Assembly: GCF_029211185.1 (NCBI RefSeq)
Contig: NZ_JARGDO010000006.1
Coordinates: 1-64,000 of the forward strand
DNA: 64,000 nucleotides
Direction of reading: 5' to 3'
Origin: Tessaracoccus caeni
GTDB lineage: Bacteria > Actinomycetota > Actinomycetes > Propionibacteriales > Propionibacteriaceae
Shown: one piece after another, positions 29,781 through 37,585 of the stretch
How positions within the stretch are numbered: position 1 is the stretch's first letter
Layout: each line of letters starts with the position of its first letter
Position numbers and translations under genes: made by a program
Notes under the pieces: model-generated
What the model was told of the DNA's origin: nothing
Database searches by the model: none
Seen by the model: only the letters and a program-made list of their open reading frames with translations

Positions 29781-30803
29781 TCAGCCGCCGTAGAAGGCCG
29801 GGCGTGGGCTGTTCGGGACCTCCGTGCGCACGCCCGTATGCAGGGCGGTGACGCCCGCCTCGCAGGCCAGCGCCACGCGGTAGCCGTCCCACGCGTTCGG
29901 GCCGTCCACCAGGCGGCCGTCGCGCACGGCGTCGACCCAGCACTGCACCTCGGCGTCGAAGGCATCGGCGAAGCGCGTCGCGAAGGCCGTGTGCTCGCCC
30001 ACCGCCATCCGCCCGCCCTTCCACAGCTGCATCCCTCTGGGCTGGCCGATCCGGGCGATGCCCTGTTCGAAGACCGCCTCAGTGGCCACCTGGTAGCCGA
30101 ACTGGGCGCTGACGTTCATCTCCACTTCGGCCAGCACGCCGTTCTCGAGTTCCATCAGCACCACGATGGGCTCGCGCAGATGCTCGGGCGAGAGCGAGTT
30201 CCGGCGACCGTAGCGAACGTCGACGGAGACGATCGGCGATCCGGCCACCCACGGCACGATGTCGAACTCGTGCACCACCGAGTCGTTGATCAGCATGTCC
30301 TGGGTGTAGCCGTTGGCGGGCGCGATGGGGTTGCGGTGCGCGCAGTGCAGGATCAGCAGCTCGCCGGCGTCGCGCGAGTCGACGAGTCCGCGGAGCTCGG
30401 CGTACTCGCGGTCGAAGCGGCGCATGAAGCCCACCTGGATGTGAGGCTTGTCGAGCTTCTGCTCGAGCTCCAGCACCTTTGCCGACGACTCGGAGCCGGG
30501 GGTCAGCGGCTTCTCGCACAGCACCGGCAGCTTGGCCTCGAGCGCCGCCAGCAGGACCGGCTCGTGGAACCGGCCCGGCGTCGCGATGATCGCCGCGTCC
30601 AAGGCGCCGGCCTCGAGAGCGTCCTCGATCCGGGCGAAGGCCTGTGCTCCCGGGGCCGTAGCGACGGCCGCCTCGGCCCGGGCTGCGTCGGGTTCGATCA
30701 CGGCGGAGATCACGGCGCCGCTGATCCGGTTGGTGATGCGGGCGACGTGGTCGGCGCCCATGAGGCCGGCGCCGACGATGCCGACGCGGAGATCACTGGT
30801 CAT
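29781..30803 (-). CDS. Inositol 2-dehydrogenase-like oxidoreductase
   Basis: A 340-residue Gfo/Idh/MocA dehydrogenase. It has RVGIVGAGLMGADHVARI, VLCEKPLTPGSESS, VGFMRRFDREYAEL and the actinobacterial IolG-type sequence CAHRNPIAPANGYTQDM then INDSVVHEFDIVPW, with His-Glu-x-Asp in the catalytic position. The paralogue is 38539-39543. It is the last gene of the five-gene operon dehydrogenase, IolI/Hyi-like, SBP, TIM barrel, dehydrogenase (34756 down to 29781), and is convergent with a LacI gene. The substrate is probably an inositol isomer. Confidence 0.9.
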   Translation of the reverse strand: MTSDLRVGIVGAGLMGADHVARITNRISGAVISAVIEPDAARAEAAVATAPGAQAFARIEDALEAGALDAAIIATPGRFHEPVLLAALEAKLPVLCEKPLTPGSESSAKVLELEQKLDKPHIQVGFMRRFDREYAELRGLVDSRDAGELLILHCAHRNPIAPANGYTQDMLINDSVVHEFDIVPWVAGSPIVSVDVRYGRRNSLSPEHLREPIVVLMELENGVLAEVEMNVSAQFGYQVATEAVFEQGIARIGQPRGMQLWKGGRMAVGEHTAFATRFADAFDAEVQCWVDAVRDGRLVDGPNAWDGYRVALACEAGVTALHTGVRTEVPNSPRPAFYGG

Positions 30804-30835
30804 TGTTATTCCTTAATGTTCTGTGACAAATCAGA

Positions 30836-31801
30836 TCAGATATCGGCAGGAGTCCAGTCGGCCAGGTCGCGGAGCACGACGGAACGCAGCAGGTCGGCCG
30901 ACTTTCGCACCCCCTCGAGCGATCCGACGACGATGTCCTCGTGCTCGATGTTCAGCGGACCGGTATAGCCCACCGACTTCAGCCCGTAGACGAAGTCGGC
31001 CCAGAAGGTCGCGCCGCCGGGATGCCCCAGGCCGAGCGTGACGTAGTTCCAGGAGCGCTCGGACGAACGCGCCGGCGGCAGCGTGTCGTTGATGCCGTTA
31101 ACGGCCAGGTTGTGGGTCTCGATCCGGGCGTCCTTGGCGTGCACATGGAAGATCGAGGAGCCGAGCGCCCGGATCACGGTGGGGATGTCGGCTCCCATCC
31201 ACATCAGGTGCGAGGGATCCAGGTTGGCGCCTACCACGTCGTCGCCGACGATGCCCTGCAGGCGGCGCAGCGTCGACGGATTGAACACCAGCTGACGCGC
31301 ATGCATCTCGATCGCGAGGCGGACGTTGTGGGCACGGGCGAACTCGGCGAGCTCGGTCCAGTACGGCGCGGCGACCTCGTTCCACTGGTACTCCAGGATC
31401 TCGAGCGTCTCCGGCGGCCACGACGTGGTGATCCAGTTCGGCGACTTCTCGCCCTTGGCCCCAGGCAGGCCCGACATCATGACCACCGTCGGCACGCCGA
31501 GCTCGGAGGCCACCCGGATCGAGTCGCGAACCACCTTGTCATGAGCAGGACCGCTCACCGGGTGCAGCGAGTTGCCGTTGGCGTTGAGCGCGCTGAGCGT
31601 CAGCCCACGCGAGGTGATCTTGTTGGCCAGCTCATCGCGAGCCGCCTTGCTGGAGACCAGTTCGTCCAGGTCAGCATGCGGCGATTCCGACCAGTTCCCC
31701 GTCGCGATCTCGACGGTGTCCAGGCCGAGTTCGGCGGTGATGTCGAGCACCTCGTCGAGCGGGCGGCTGCCCAGCGAGTCGGTGATCATTCCTATCTGCA
31801 T
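30836..31801 (-). CDS. Sugar phosphate isomerase/epimerase family TIM-barrel protein
   Basis: A 321-residue TIM barrel, paralogue of 16893-17918: NANGNSLHPVSG, MMSGLPGAKGEKSPNW, LEYQWNEVAAPYW and FHVHAKDARI match it in order. Metal-ligand positions are expected at EIATGN, AIEMHA, NLDPSHLMW and NIEHED. It lies between the third binding protein and an IolG-like dehydrogenase in a five-gene operon. Function is inferred only as far as keto-cyclitol isomerisation or dehydration. Confidence 0.87.
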   Translation of the reverse strand: MQIGMITDSLGSRPLDEVLDITAELGLDTVEIATGNWSESPHADLDELVSSKAARDELANKITSRGLTLSALNANGNSLHPVSGPAHDKVVRDSIRVASELGVPTVVMMSGLPGAKGEKSPNWITTSWPPETLEILEYQWNEVAAPYWTELAEFARAHNVRLAIEMHARQLVFNPSTLRRLQGIVGDDVVGANLDPSHLMWMGADIPTVIRALGSSIFHVHAKDARIETHNLAVNGINDTLPPARSSERSWNYVTLGLGHPGGATFWADFVYGLKSVGYTGPLNIEHEDIVVGSLEGVRKSADLLRSVVLRDLADWTPADI

Positions 31802-31837
31802 GGGTTCTTCTCCTTATATAAGGGCGTAGATGAGAGA

Positions 31838-31869
31838 CGGGTGGGACCGGCGTGAGCCGGCCCCACCCG
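31838..31869 (-). terminator. Intra-operon hairpin after third SBP
   Basis: A 14-bp stem with one mismatch (CGGGTGGGACCGGC against GCCGGCCCCACCCG) and a 4-nt loop, 32 nt after the binding-protein stop. It probably stabilises the SBP message or reduces read-through to the next gene. Confidence 0.55.
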
Positions 31870-31900
31870 CTGGTGTGTGTCTCTTAGCTGAGGCTAAAGG

Positions 31901-32884
31901 TCAGTCGAGGCCGAGCTTGGTGCGGGTCTCCGGATCCTGCAGGGAGTCCTTGGTCACCCACAGCGACTCGGTGTAGATGACCTTCTCCGTCGGGTTCTCG
32001 CCCTTGGCGGCGGCGACCAGGGTCTCCACCGTCTGGTAGCCGATCTGGTACGGGTTCTGCGCCACGACGCCCTCGATCATGCCATCTTCGATCTGAGTGA
32101 TGACATCCGGGCCGGCGTCGACGCCGACGACCTTGGTGTTGGTTCCACGAGCGGCAACCTCATCGGCGACGGCGATCGTCGCGTAGATGCCGGTTGCGGC
32201 GAAGCCGGCCAGGTCGGGGTGCGCCTGGAGGACGGCCTGCGCCTTGTCGCGGGACTTGGCGGGGTCGGCCTCGCCGTTCTGGATGTCGACCACCTCGATC
32301 TCCGGGGCGTTCGCCTTCATCCAGTCGGTGAAGCCGTCGCGGCGCTCCGCGGCGGTGCCGACGACGCCGTTGGTCACCATGGCGACCTTGCCCTTGCCCC
32401 CGAGCACCGTCGAAAGCTCCTCGGCCATGCGGGCGCCGATGCCAGGGTTGTCCGAGGCGATGGTGGTCAGCGGCTTGTCCGAGCCGGGCAGCGGGGTGTC
32501 GAAGATGACGAAGGGCACCTCGGCGGCCTCGATCAGGCCGGGCGCGCTCTCCTGGATGCCGTCGGTGGGAGCGATGCCGATGGCCTTCGCGTCGCTGTTG
32601 AGGGCGGTCTCGAGCATGTTGAGCTGACGGTCGCCCTCGCTCTCGGTGTCGGGGGCGTTGTAGTTCACGGTGACGCCGAGATCCTTGCCGGCCTGCTCGG
32701 CTCCGGCGCGCACCAGCGCGAAGTGGTCGTCGGTGCCCTTTCCGATCAGGGCGACGGTGATCGCGTCGCCGCCGCCTGGGGCCTGGGTGCCGTCACCGTT
32801 GGTGGAGCCGTTGTCGTTGCCGCACGCCGTGGCCGTGAGGGCCAAGGCAGCGACGAGAGCGCCGGCGAAGAGCTTCCGCTTCAT
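31901..32884 (-). CDS. Sugar (cyclitol) ABC transporter substrate-binding lipoprotein
   Basis: A 327-residue RbsB-type binding protein with lipobox TATAC (Cys21). The mature part starts ITVALIGKGTDDHFALV and contains TESEGDRQLNMLETAL and DIQNGEADPAKSRDKAQAVL, shared with the SBPs at 15884 and 22389. The start at 32884 is the ATG before MKRKLF; the longer open frame upstream is not protein-like. It has no membrane or ATPase partner in its operon, so it probably uses the permease/ATPase at 23467-26041. Confidence 0.92.
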   Translation of the reverse strand: MKRKLFAGALVAALALTATACGNDNGSTNGDGTQAPGGGDAITVALIGKGTDDHFALVRAGAEQAGKDLGVTVNYNAPDTESEGDRQLNMLETALNSDAKAIGIAPTDGIQESAPGLIEAAEVPFVIFDTPLPGSDKPLTTIASDNPGIGARMAEELSTVLGGKGKVAMVTNGVVGTAAERRDGFTDWMKANAPEIEVVDIQNGEADPAKSRDKAQAVLQAHPDLAGFAATGIYATIAVADEVAARGTNTKVVGVDAGPDVITQIEDGMIEGVVAQNPYQIGYQTVETLVAAAKGENPTEKVIYTESLWVTKDSLQDPETRTKLGLD

Positions 32885-32933
32885 TGTGGTTCTCCTTCGG
32901 GATGGGGTAGGAACTACCGGTTTCGTTGAGTTG

Positions 32934-33731
32934 TCAGGCCGCATCGACGTCGCTGAACGCGGCGATGAAGCGGTCGAGGGCAAGGTTGGAATCGGAGGAG
33001 GCGAAGGCCTCCAGACCGACGGGACCGGTGTATCCGGCCTTGGCCAGCGCACGCGCGATGGCTGGATAGTTGATCTCGCCAGTGCCGGGCTCGCAGCGTC
33101 CGGGCACGTCGGCGACCTGGATCTCGCCCACCCATGGGAGGGCGGACAGAGCCAGCTCAATCAGGTTCCCCTCGCCGATCTGGGCGTGGTAGAGGTCGAG
33201 GTTGAGACGAAGGTTGGGATGGTCGACGGCCTTGATCAGGGCCATCGTGTCCTTGGCAAGCGCGAACGGCGTGCCTGGGTGGTCGACCGGTAGGTTCAGG
33301 TTCTCCAGGGTGAACACGCGCCCGGCCTTCTCGCCCAGCTTGGCGATCCGCTCCAACGTCTTGGCCGCGGCCAGCCAGTCGGCGCCGGTCACCACCTGGG
33401 TGGGCTTGACCGGCAGACCGTTCGGATCGAGGCCGGTGCCGTGCAGGTTGAGCCTGGGACAGTCGATGATCTCGGCGGCCTCGAGGGAGAGCGCGGCGGT
33501 GCGCAGCAGCTCGTCGGCGCCATCCGGGTCGATCAGTTCGCCGTTGATGTAGCCGGTCATCGACGTGATGCGCGCGCCGGTGACAGCCAGCTCATTCATG
33601 TCCTTTGTGGTCCAGCCCCAGATCTCGGCCTCGAGACCACGCTCGGTGATCTTCTGCAGCCGCTCGACGACGGGCAGGTCGGTGAAGATGGTCTCCGCGC
33701 TGGCTGCCAGGACGAAGGGCGAGTTGGTCAT
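32934..33731 (-). CDS. Hydroxypyruvate isomerase/IolI-like TIM-barrel protein
   Basis: A 265-residue AP-endonuclease-2-fold protein. NLDLYHAQIGEGNLIEL and the following EIQVADVPGRCEPGTGEINY are the marks of the hydroxypyruvate isomerase branch, with metal ligands expected in TLENLN, DLYHAQ and GLEAFAS. In bacteria relatives include Hyi and IolI (2-keto-inositol isomerase); in this operon an inosose or keto-sugar isomerase role is more likely than hydroxypyruvate. It lies second in the five-gene minus-strand operon, between a dehydrogenase and the binding protein. Confidence 0.85.
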   Translation of the reverse strand: MTNSPFVLAASAETIFTDLPVVERLQKITERGLEAEIWGWTTKDMNELAVTGARITSMTGYINGELIDPDGADELLRTAALSLEAAEIIDCPRLNLHGTGLDPNGLPVKPTQVVTGADWLAAAKTLERIAKLGEKAGRVFTLENLNLPVDHPGTPFALAKDTMALIKAVDHPNLRLNLDLYHAQIGEGNLIELALSALPWVGEIQVADVPGRCEPGTGEINYPAIARALAKAGYTGPVGLEAFASSDSNLALDRFIAAFSDVDAA

Positions 33732-33757
33732 GGAAGGGTTCCTGTCTCTTGGGGGGA

Positions 33758-34756
33758 TCAGAGCTCGACGGGAAGGCCGGTGTCGTAGGAGTCGATCGCG
33801 GCCATCGCGATCGCCAGGGCGCGACGGGCATCCGTCCCGGTAGCTCCGGTCACCACACCCGTGCGGACGGCCTCGACGAACGCCGCGAACTCGGCACGGT
33901 AGGAGTCCTGCAGAAGCTCGGTGTCGGAACGCGACGTCGACACCTCCGCTCCGCTCGAGCCGTAGAGGGTCATGTCACTGACCCGTGCATGGCCCGCGGT
34001 CGCCATGCCGCCGGAGCCGAACACCTCGCCACGCACGTCGTAGCCGTACACCGCCTGGAAGGAGGCGTCGGCCATGGCCAGAGCGCCATTGGAGTAGGCG
34101 ACGGTGACCAGCGCCGTGTCGAGCAGCCCCTTGTCCTTGAAGTCGGGGGCGATCAGGGCGTCGGCCTGGGCGTAGACGCGCACGGGCTCGGCGCCGGGGT
34201 TCAGCCAGTTGAGGGTGTCGAAGTCGTGGATCAGCGTCTGGGTGAAAATCGTGTAGGGCGGCGGACCGGCGGGGTCGGCCAGTTCGGGATCGCGGGTGTT
34301 CGAGCGCAGCAGTTGGACGGTGCCGAGGCGGCCGTCGTCGATCGCGGCCCTCGCGGCGGCGAAGCCGGGAGCGAAGCGGCGGTTGAAGCCCACCTGGAAC
34401 ACCACCCCGGCCTGCTCGACAGCAGCGAGCGCAGCGTCGAGTTGGTTCAGGTTCATGGAGGCCGGCTTCTCACAGAAGATCGCCTTGCCTGCCGCAGCCG
34501 CCTGCTGGATCAGTTCTCCGTGCAGGAAGGACGGTGCCGCGATGGTCACCGCCTGAATGTCTTGGGCGAGCAGTTCCTCCATCGACTCGCACACGATGGA
34601 AACCTCCAACGACGCGGCGAGCTCCTCTGCCGCCGGACGGTTCGGGTCGGCCACCGCGACCAACTCCGCACCGGGGGTGTGGCGCGCCAGGATCTCCGCA
34701 TGGTTGCGACCGATGCGGCCGGCGCCGACCAGGCCGACCTTGATGGGAGTTGCCAT
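33758..34756 (-). CDS. Inositol 2-dehydrogenase-like oxidoreductase
   Basis: A 332-residue Gfo/Idh/MocA dehydrogenase close to IolG: IKVGLVGAGRIGRNHAEIL, FCEKPASMNLNQLD, VGFNRRFAPGFAAARA and TQTLIHDFDTLNWL (His-Asp-x-Asp catalytic pattern). It is similar to 41706-42689 and 54948-55937. It is the first gene of the five-gene operon and is divergent from a LacI gene; the -35/-10 region on this side is covered by 19-bp operators (34789-34841), so the operon should be repressed by that LacI protein. Confidence 0.91.
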   Translation of the reverse strand: MATPIKVGLVGAGRIGRNHAEILARHTPGAELVAVADPNRPAAEELAASLEVSIVCESMEELLAQDIQAVTIAAPSFLHGELIQQAAAAGKAIFCEKPASMNLNQLDAALAAVEQAGVVFQVGFNRRFAPGFAAARAAIDDGRLGTVQLLRSNTRDPELADPAGPPPYTIFTQTLIHDFDTLNWLNPGAEPVRVYAQADALIAPDFKDKGLLDTALVTVAYSNGALAMADASFQAVYGYDVRGEVFGSGGMATAGHARVSDMTLYGSSGAEVSTSRSDTELLQDSYRAEFAAFVEAVRTGVVTGATGTDARRALAIAMAAIDSYDTGLPVEL

Positions 34757-34788
34757 GATGACACCCTTCGTCTGACGTCGTCGTCTTA

Positions 34789-34849
34789 CTAGATGGTTCT
34801 AGTAGATGGTTCTAGGCAGACTCTAGATCCATCTACTAGAACGTGTCAA
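34789..34849 (-). promoter_or_regulatory. Promoter and inverted operator pair between dehydrogenase and LacI gene
   Basis: TTCTAGTAGATGGTTCTAG (34797-34815) and an inverted TTCTAGTAGATGGATCTAG (34823-34841) are 7 bp apart; a further half, CTAGATGGTTCTAG, starts at 34789. On the minus strand TTGACA (34844-34849) and TAGAGT (34820-34825) are 18 nt apart, so the operator fills the promoter. A third full copy lies at 36147-36165. Confidence 0.75.
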
Positions 34850-34910
34850 TAGCCAACTGGTAGTGTCATGTTCGAACTGGGCGCGGGAGAATCCCGATGA
34901 GGAGGGCGAC

Positions 34911-35927
34911 ATGGTCGATAGCGACGGTGGCCGCATCCCAACCATGATGGACGTGGCCAAAGCCGCCGGCGTTTCCCGGGCACTGGTGTCGATCGTGATG
35001 CGCGGTGCACCGGGAGCGAGCGACCAGACCCGCGCCCACGTGCTCGCTGCTGCCGCCAACCTCGGCTACGTCCCGGACGCCCGAGCACAGGCGCTGCGAC
35101 AGAGAGGCAAGCCGTCCATCGGCGTCGTCTTCCAGCCCTCCCAAGCCTTCCAAGCTGCCATCGTCGACCGGATCTATGCCGCCACCCGCGATACCGACTA
35201 CTCCGTGGTGCTATCGGCGACCACCGAGACCCACGGGCAAAGCGCCGCGCTGGAATCGCTGATCGGATACCGATGCGGCTCGCTCATCGCGCTCGGCACG
35301 GACCTGACGGCCGAGCGTCTCGCACCCATCGCCAAGCGACTCCCTCTGATCGTCGTGGCCTGGCTGCTCGAGGCAGAAGGCGTGGAATGCGTCGCATCGG
35401 ACGACGACGGGGGACTGACGCAGGCCGTCGGCCATCTCGTTTCGCTCGGACATCGACGCATCACTTTCCTTGAGTCGCCCTCGGCGGGCGGCAACGCCGA
35501 GCGTCTCCGCGGCTACCTCACGGCGATGGCGGCACACGGCCTGGAAGAAGAGATCGACGTGGTTCCGGCCGGCTCCCTCGAGGAAGGCGGGGCCATGGCT
35601 GCCGCGATTCTCCTGGAGAGGCCGGAGCTCCCTACGGCGATCATCGGGTTCAACGACAATTGCGCCGCCGGTGTGCAGGATCTCTTCGTCCGCAAGGGGG
35701 TGCGCATACCGGAGGACGTCTCACTGGTCGGCTTCGACGACTCCGAGATCGCCCAGGTGTCCTATCGCCAGCTGACCACCGTGCGGCAGGACATCGACGC
35801 CCTCGCTCACGTCGCCGTGAACCGGGCGATCGACCGCATGTTCGGCAGGCCGGGCGACGGACCGCCGCCGGTGATACCGACCAGCCTGACCCTGCGCCGC
35901 ACCACAGCCCCACCACGCGCCACCTGA
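34911..35927 (+). CDS. LacI family transcriptional regulator
   Basis: A 338-residue repressor with helix-turn-helix TMMDVAKAAGVSRALVSIVM and hinge LGYVPDARAQALRQRG, then a sensor domain with ASDDDGGLTQAVGHLVSLGH. The start at 34911 is fixed by AGGAGG 6 nt upstream; an earlier in-frame ATG lacks one. It is divergent from the five-gene dehydrogenase/SBP operon and probably binds the TTCTAGTAGATGG boxes between them. A repeat-family hairpin follows its stop. Confidence 0.93.
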   Translation: MVDSDGGRIPTMMDVAKAAGVSRALVSIVMRGAPGASDQTRAHVLAAAANLGYVPDARAQALRQRGKPSIGVVFQPSQAFQAAIVDRIYAATRDTDYSVVLSATTETHGQSAALESLIGYRCGSLIALGTDLTAERLAPIAKRLPLIVVAWLLEAEGVECVASDDDGGLTQAVGHLVSLGHRRITFLESPSAGGNAERLRGYLTAMAAHGLEEEIDVVPAGSLEEGGAMAAAILLERPELPTAIIGFNDNCAAGVQDLFVRKGVRIPEDVSLVGFDDSEIAQVSYRQLTTVRQDIDALAHVAVNRAIDRMFGRPGDGPPPVIPTSLTLRRTTAPPRAT

Positions 35928-35936
35928 AACACAGCA

Positions 35937-35978
35937 CTCCCCCGGCCGCTGGCCGGGGGAGCACCGATCACAAGGAGT
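35937..35978 (+). repeat. Dispersed hairpin element, copy 2 (terminator of LacI gene)
   Basis: CTCCCCCGGCC/GGCCGGGGGAG with a 3-nt loop, 9 nt past the LacI stop, then CACCGATCACAAGGAG as in the copy at 15768-15813. The remainder of 35979-36305 holds the orphan operator at 36147 and nothing else that I recognise. Confidence 0.65.
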
Positions 35979-36146
35979 GTGGGGCTACGAGGCGGGTGTG
36001 CTGACCTCCAGGGGTCGCCGTCCCAGGAGATGAACACGGCCCACCGCGTCGTCGAGTCCATCGGCGAACCGCCGCCCCACCGGACTCCACGTCTTTGATT
36101 GTTCCATCACACTGCCATCAAATCCCTAGTGAAAGCAGCTAGAAGG

Positions 36147-36165
36147 TTCTAGTAGATGGATCTAG
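36147..36165 (+). promoter_or_regulatory. Orphan copy of the TTCTAGTAGATGG operator
   Basis: TTCTAGTAGATGGATCTAG, identical in sequence to the site at 34823-34841, preceded by a half-site CTAGAAGGTTCTAG. No intact gene is positioned to use it: the neighbours are the end of the LacI gene and a broken toxin-antitoxin locus. It may be the promoter remnant of a lost or displaced module gene. Confidence 0.65.
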
Positions 36166-36305
36166 CCGAACTCTATGTTCCGCCCGCGCCGAAGTCAACG
36201 GGAAAAACCTAACTGCAGAACCTTCAGCTGGCCGACGATACGGGTCTCTCCATGGCGACGAGACTCGCTCGCATCGAAGTGGCAGGGTGCCCCGCCAACC
36301 TAGCG

Positions 36306-36599
36306 CTACTCGACCCCGTGGGGCCCGATGTCCATGCTGTCGTGCAGCACCCGACCAAGGACCACGACGTCCACCTCGACCTCGACCACCCTGCCGTTCG
36401 CCACATCGGCCCATCCGATGTCGGCGGCCAACCGAAGCGCGTGGAGCTTGGCAGCCTCCTCGCGCTCACGTTGCTCGATCAGACGAAGGCCATCTCGCAG
36501 AACCTCGCTGGCGTTCTGATAGCGCCCAGAGGACACCAGCGATTCCACCAAATGATGCTGGTGATCACTCAGGACGACATTGCGCGTCGGCATGCTCAT
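36306..36599 (-). pseudogene. ParD antitoxin fused to the tail of ParE (deletion fusion)
   Basis: The 97-residue frame starts like a ParD/CC2985 antitoxin (NVVLSDHQHHLVESLVSSGR, then YQNASEVLRDGLRLIEQRE). From about residue 76 it reads DVVVLGRVLHDSMDIGPHGVE, which matches the C-terminal strand and end of ParE toxins (RVLH..MDI..H) rather than an antitoxin tail. No ParE body is found downstream. The simplest reading is an in-frame deletion that removed the end of parD and most of parE. The DNA-binding half could still fold and bind an operator. Confidence 0.7.
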
Positions 36600-36709
36600 A
36601 CCTCCTCTTCGTCCTCTCTAGTTTAGGCACATTGGCATTATCTGCCAACACCATTGATCGGTACTGCAGCAACCCCACACCCCTCTCTTCGCCACATCGG
36701 AAGGATGAC

Positions 36710-37105
36710 TCAGACGACGATCAGTTTGAGGCTCGGGTCGAGCTTGACCAGGTCGTCAGGGTCGGTGGTGATCACGGCATGGCCGCGTGCCCGGGCGACC
36801 AAAGCCACTTGCGCATCAACCACATCCCAGGTGTCGGTGCGACCGCAGATCACCCCGACTGCCCGAGCCATCACATGGTCGAGTACTTCCACATCCGTGC
36901 TCTCGGCATCCAGCAAGCGAGCGATCCGTGCCTGCCTCGGACCTCCGCGCCAAGCCTGCGCCACCACACCACTGGGAACCACCACCGACGCGTTCCGACG
37001 GACCGCCTCACGCAACAGCGCCCTCATGCGAACATCGCCCCGTTCAAGCGCGATCAACGCTCCGGCATCCAGCGTCAGCCCCTGAACCGCTCGCTTACTC
37101 ACCAC
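36710..37105 (-). CDS. PIN-domain toxin (VapC-like)
   Basis: A 131-residue PIN-domain protein, a presumed Mg-dependent RNase. Acidic positions are in TLDAGALIALE, DTWDVVDAQVA and ITTDPDDL, the last being the VTSDPDD-type ending common in actinobacterial VapC. It starts with GTG (37105, or a second GTG at 37102 that overlaps the antitoxin stop by 4 nt). It is downstream of and coupled to its antitoxin. One of three PIN toxins interrupting the inositol region. Confidence 0.85.
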   Translation of the reverse strand: MVSKRAVQGLTLDAGALIALERGDVRMRALLREAVRRNASVVVPSGVVAQAWRGGPRQARIARLLDAESTDVEVLDHVMARAVGVICGRTDTWDVVDAQVALVARARGHAVITTDPDDLVKLDPSLKLIVV

Positions 37106-37323
37106 CCCAACGCTTCCTTAGCCCACTCCTGGGTCTCGGACGACACAGGACCGAGTTCAGCATCGAGATCATCGAGAAGATCTTCGAGCGTGCTTCGCCG
37201 ACTGTAGGCGGCCAACGCGGCGCTGACATATCCCGAGACCGACTTCGCCACCCCACCCTCAACGGCCACCAGGATCTGCTCGTACTGCCCGTCGGGAAGG
37301 CTGATCGCGATCTTCTTGGTCAT
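37099..37323 (-). CDS. Antitoxin of the PIN toxin (ribbon-helix-helix type)
   Basis: A 74-residue protein. KKIAISLPDGQYEQILVAVE and GYVSAALAAYSR have the strand-helix-helix layout of RHH antitoxins, followed by an acidic toxin-neutralising tail (TLEDLLDDLDAELGPVS). The start at 37323 is the ATG before TKKIAI. Its stop overlaps the PIN gene start. It presumably represses its own promoter together with the toxin. Confidence 0.8.
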   Translation of the reverse strand: MTKKIAISLPDGQYEQILVAVEGGVAKSVSGYVSAALAAYSRRSTLEDLLDDLDAELGPVSSETQEWAKEALGW

Positions 37324-37513
37324 ACCAGAATCATACTTTACGGACGGTTCTGAAGCCGTGGGTACCAGCGCCTGAGTCATTGACCGAGCGTGACACGGGA
37401 AGTCACCCTCCCACCACCACCGACCCCAAACCTGTGGAAAACCATCCGCAGCCCGTGTCTCTTCACGGGAAGACGACAGCCGCCCCGCGTCCACACTGCT
37501 CGCTACACAAAGA

Positions 37514-37525
37514 TGGACCGTTCCA
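37514..37525 (+). promoter_or_regulatory. Candidate LacI-type operator
   Basis: TGGACCGTTCCA fits the pattern TGGANCGNTCCA found at 19105-19126 and 21143-21156, and lies 61 bp upstream of the IolE-like gene. The LacI protein in this operon (39616) has the same Lys-Ser recognition residues as the one at 19175. Confidence 0.5.
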
Positions 37526-37585
37526 GCATTTTTGTATAGCATCTGTTCTGGCAGCTCATCACCGCCGCGCTTGAAAGGACTCGCC

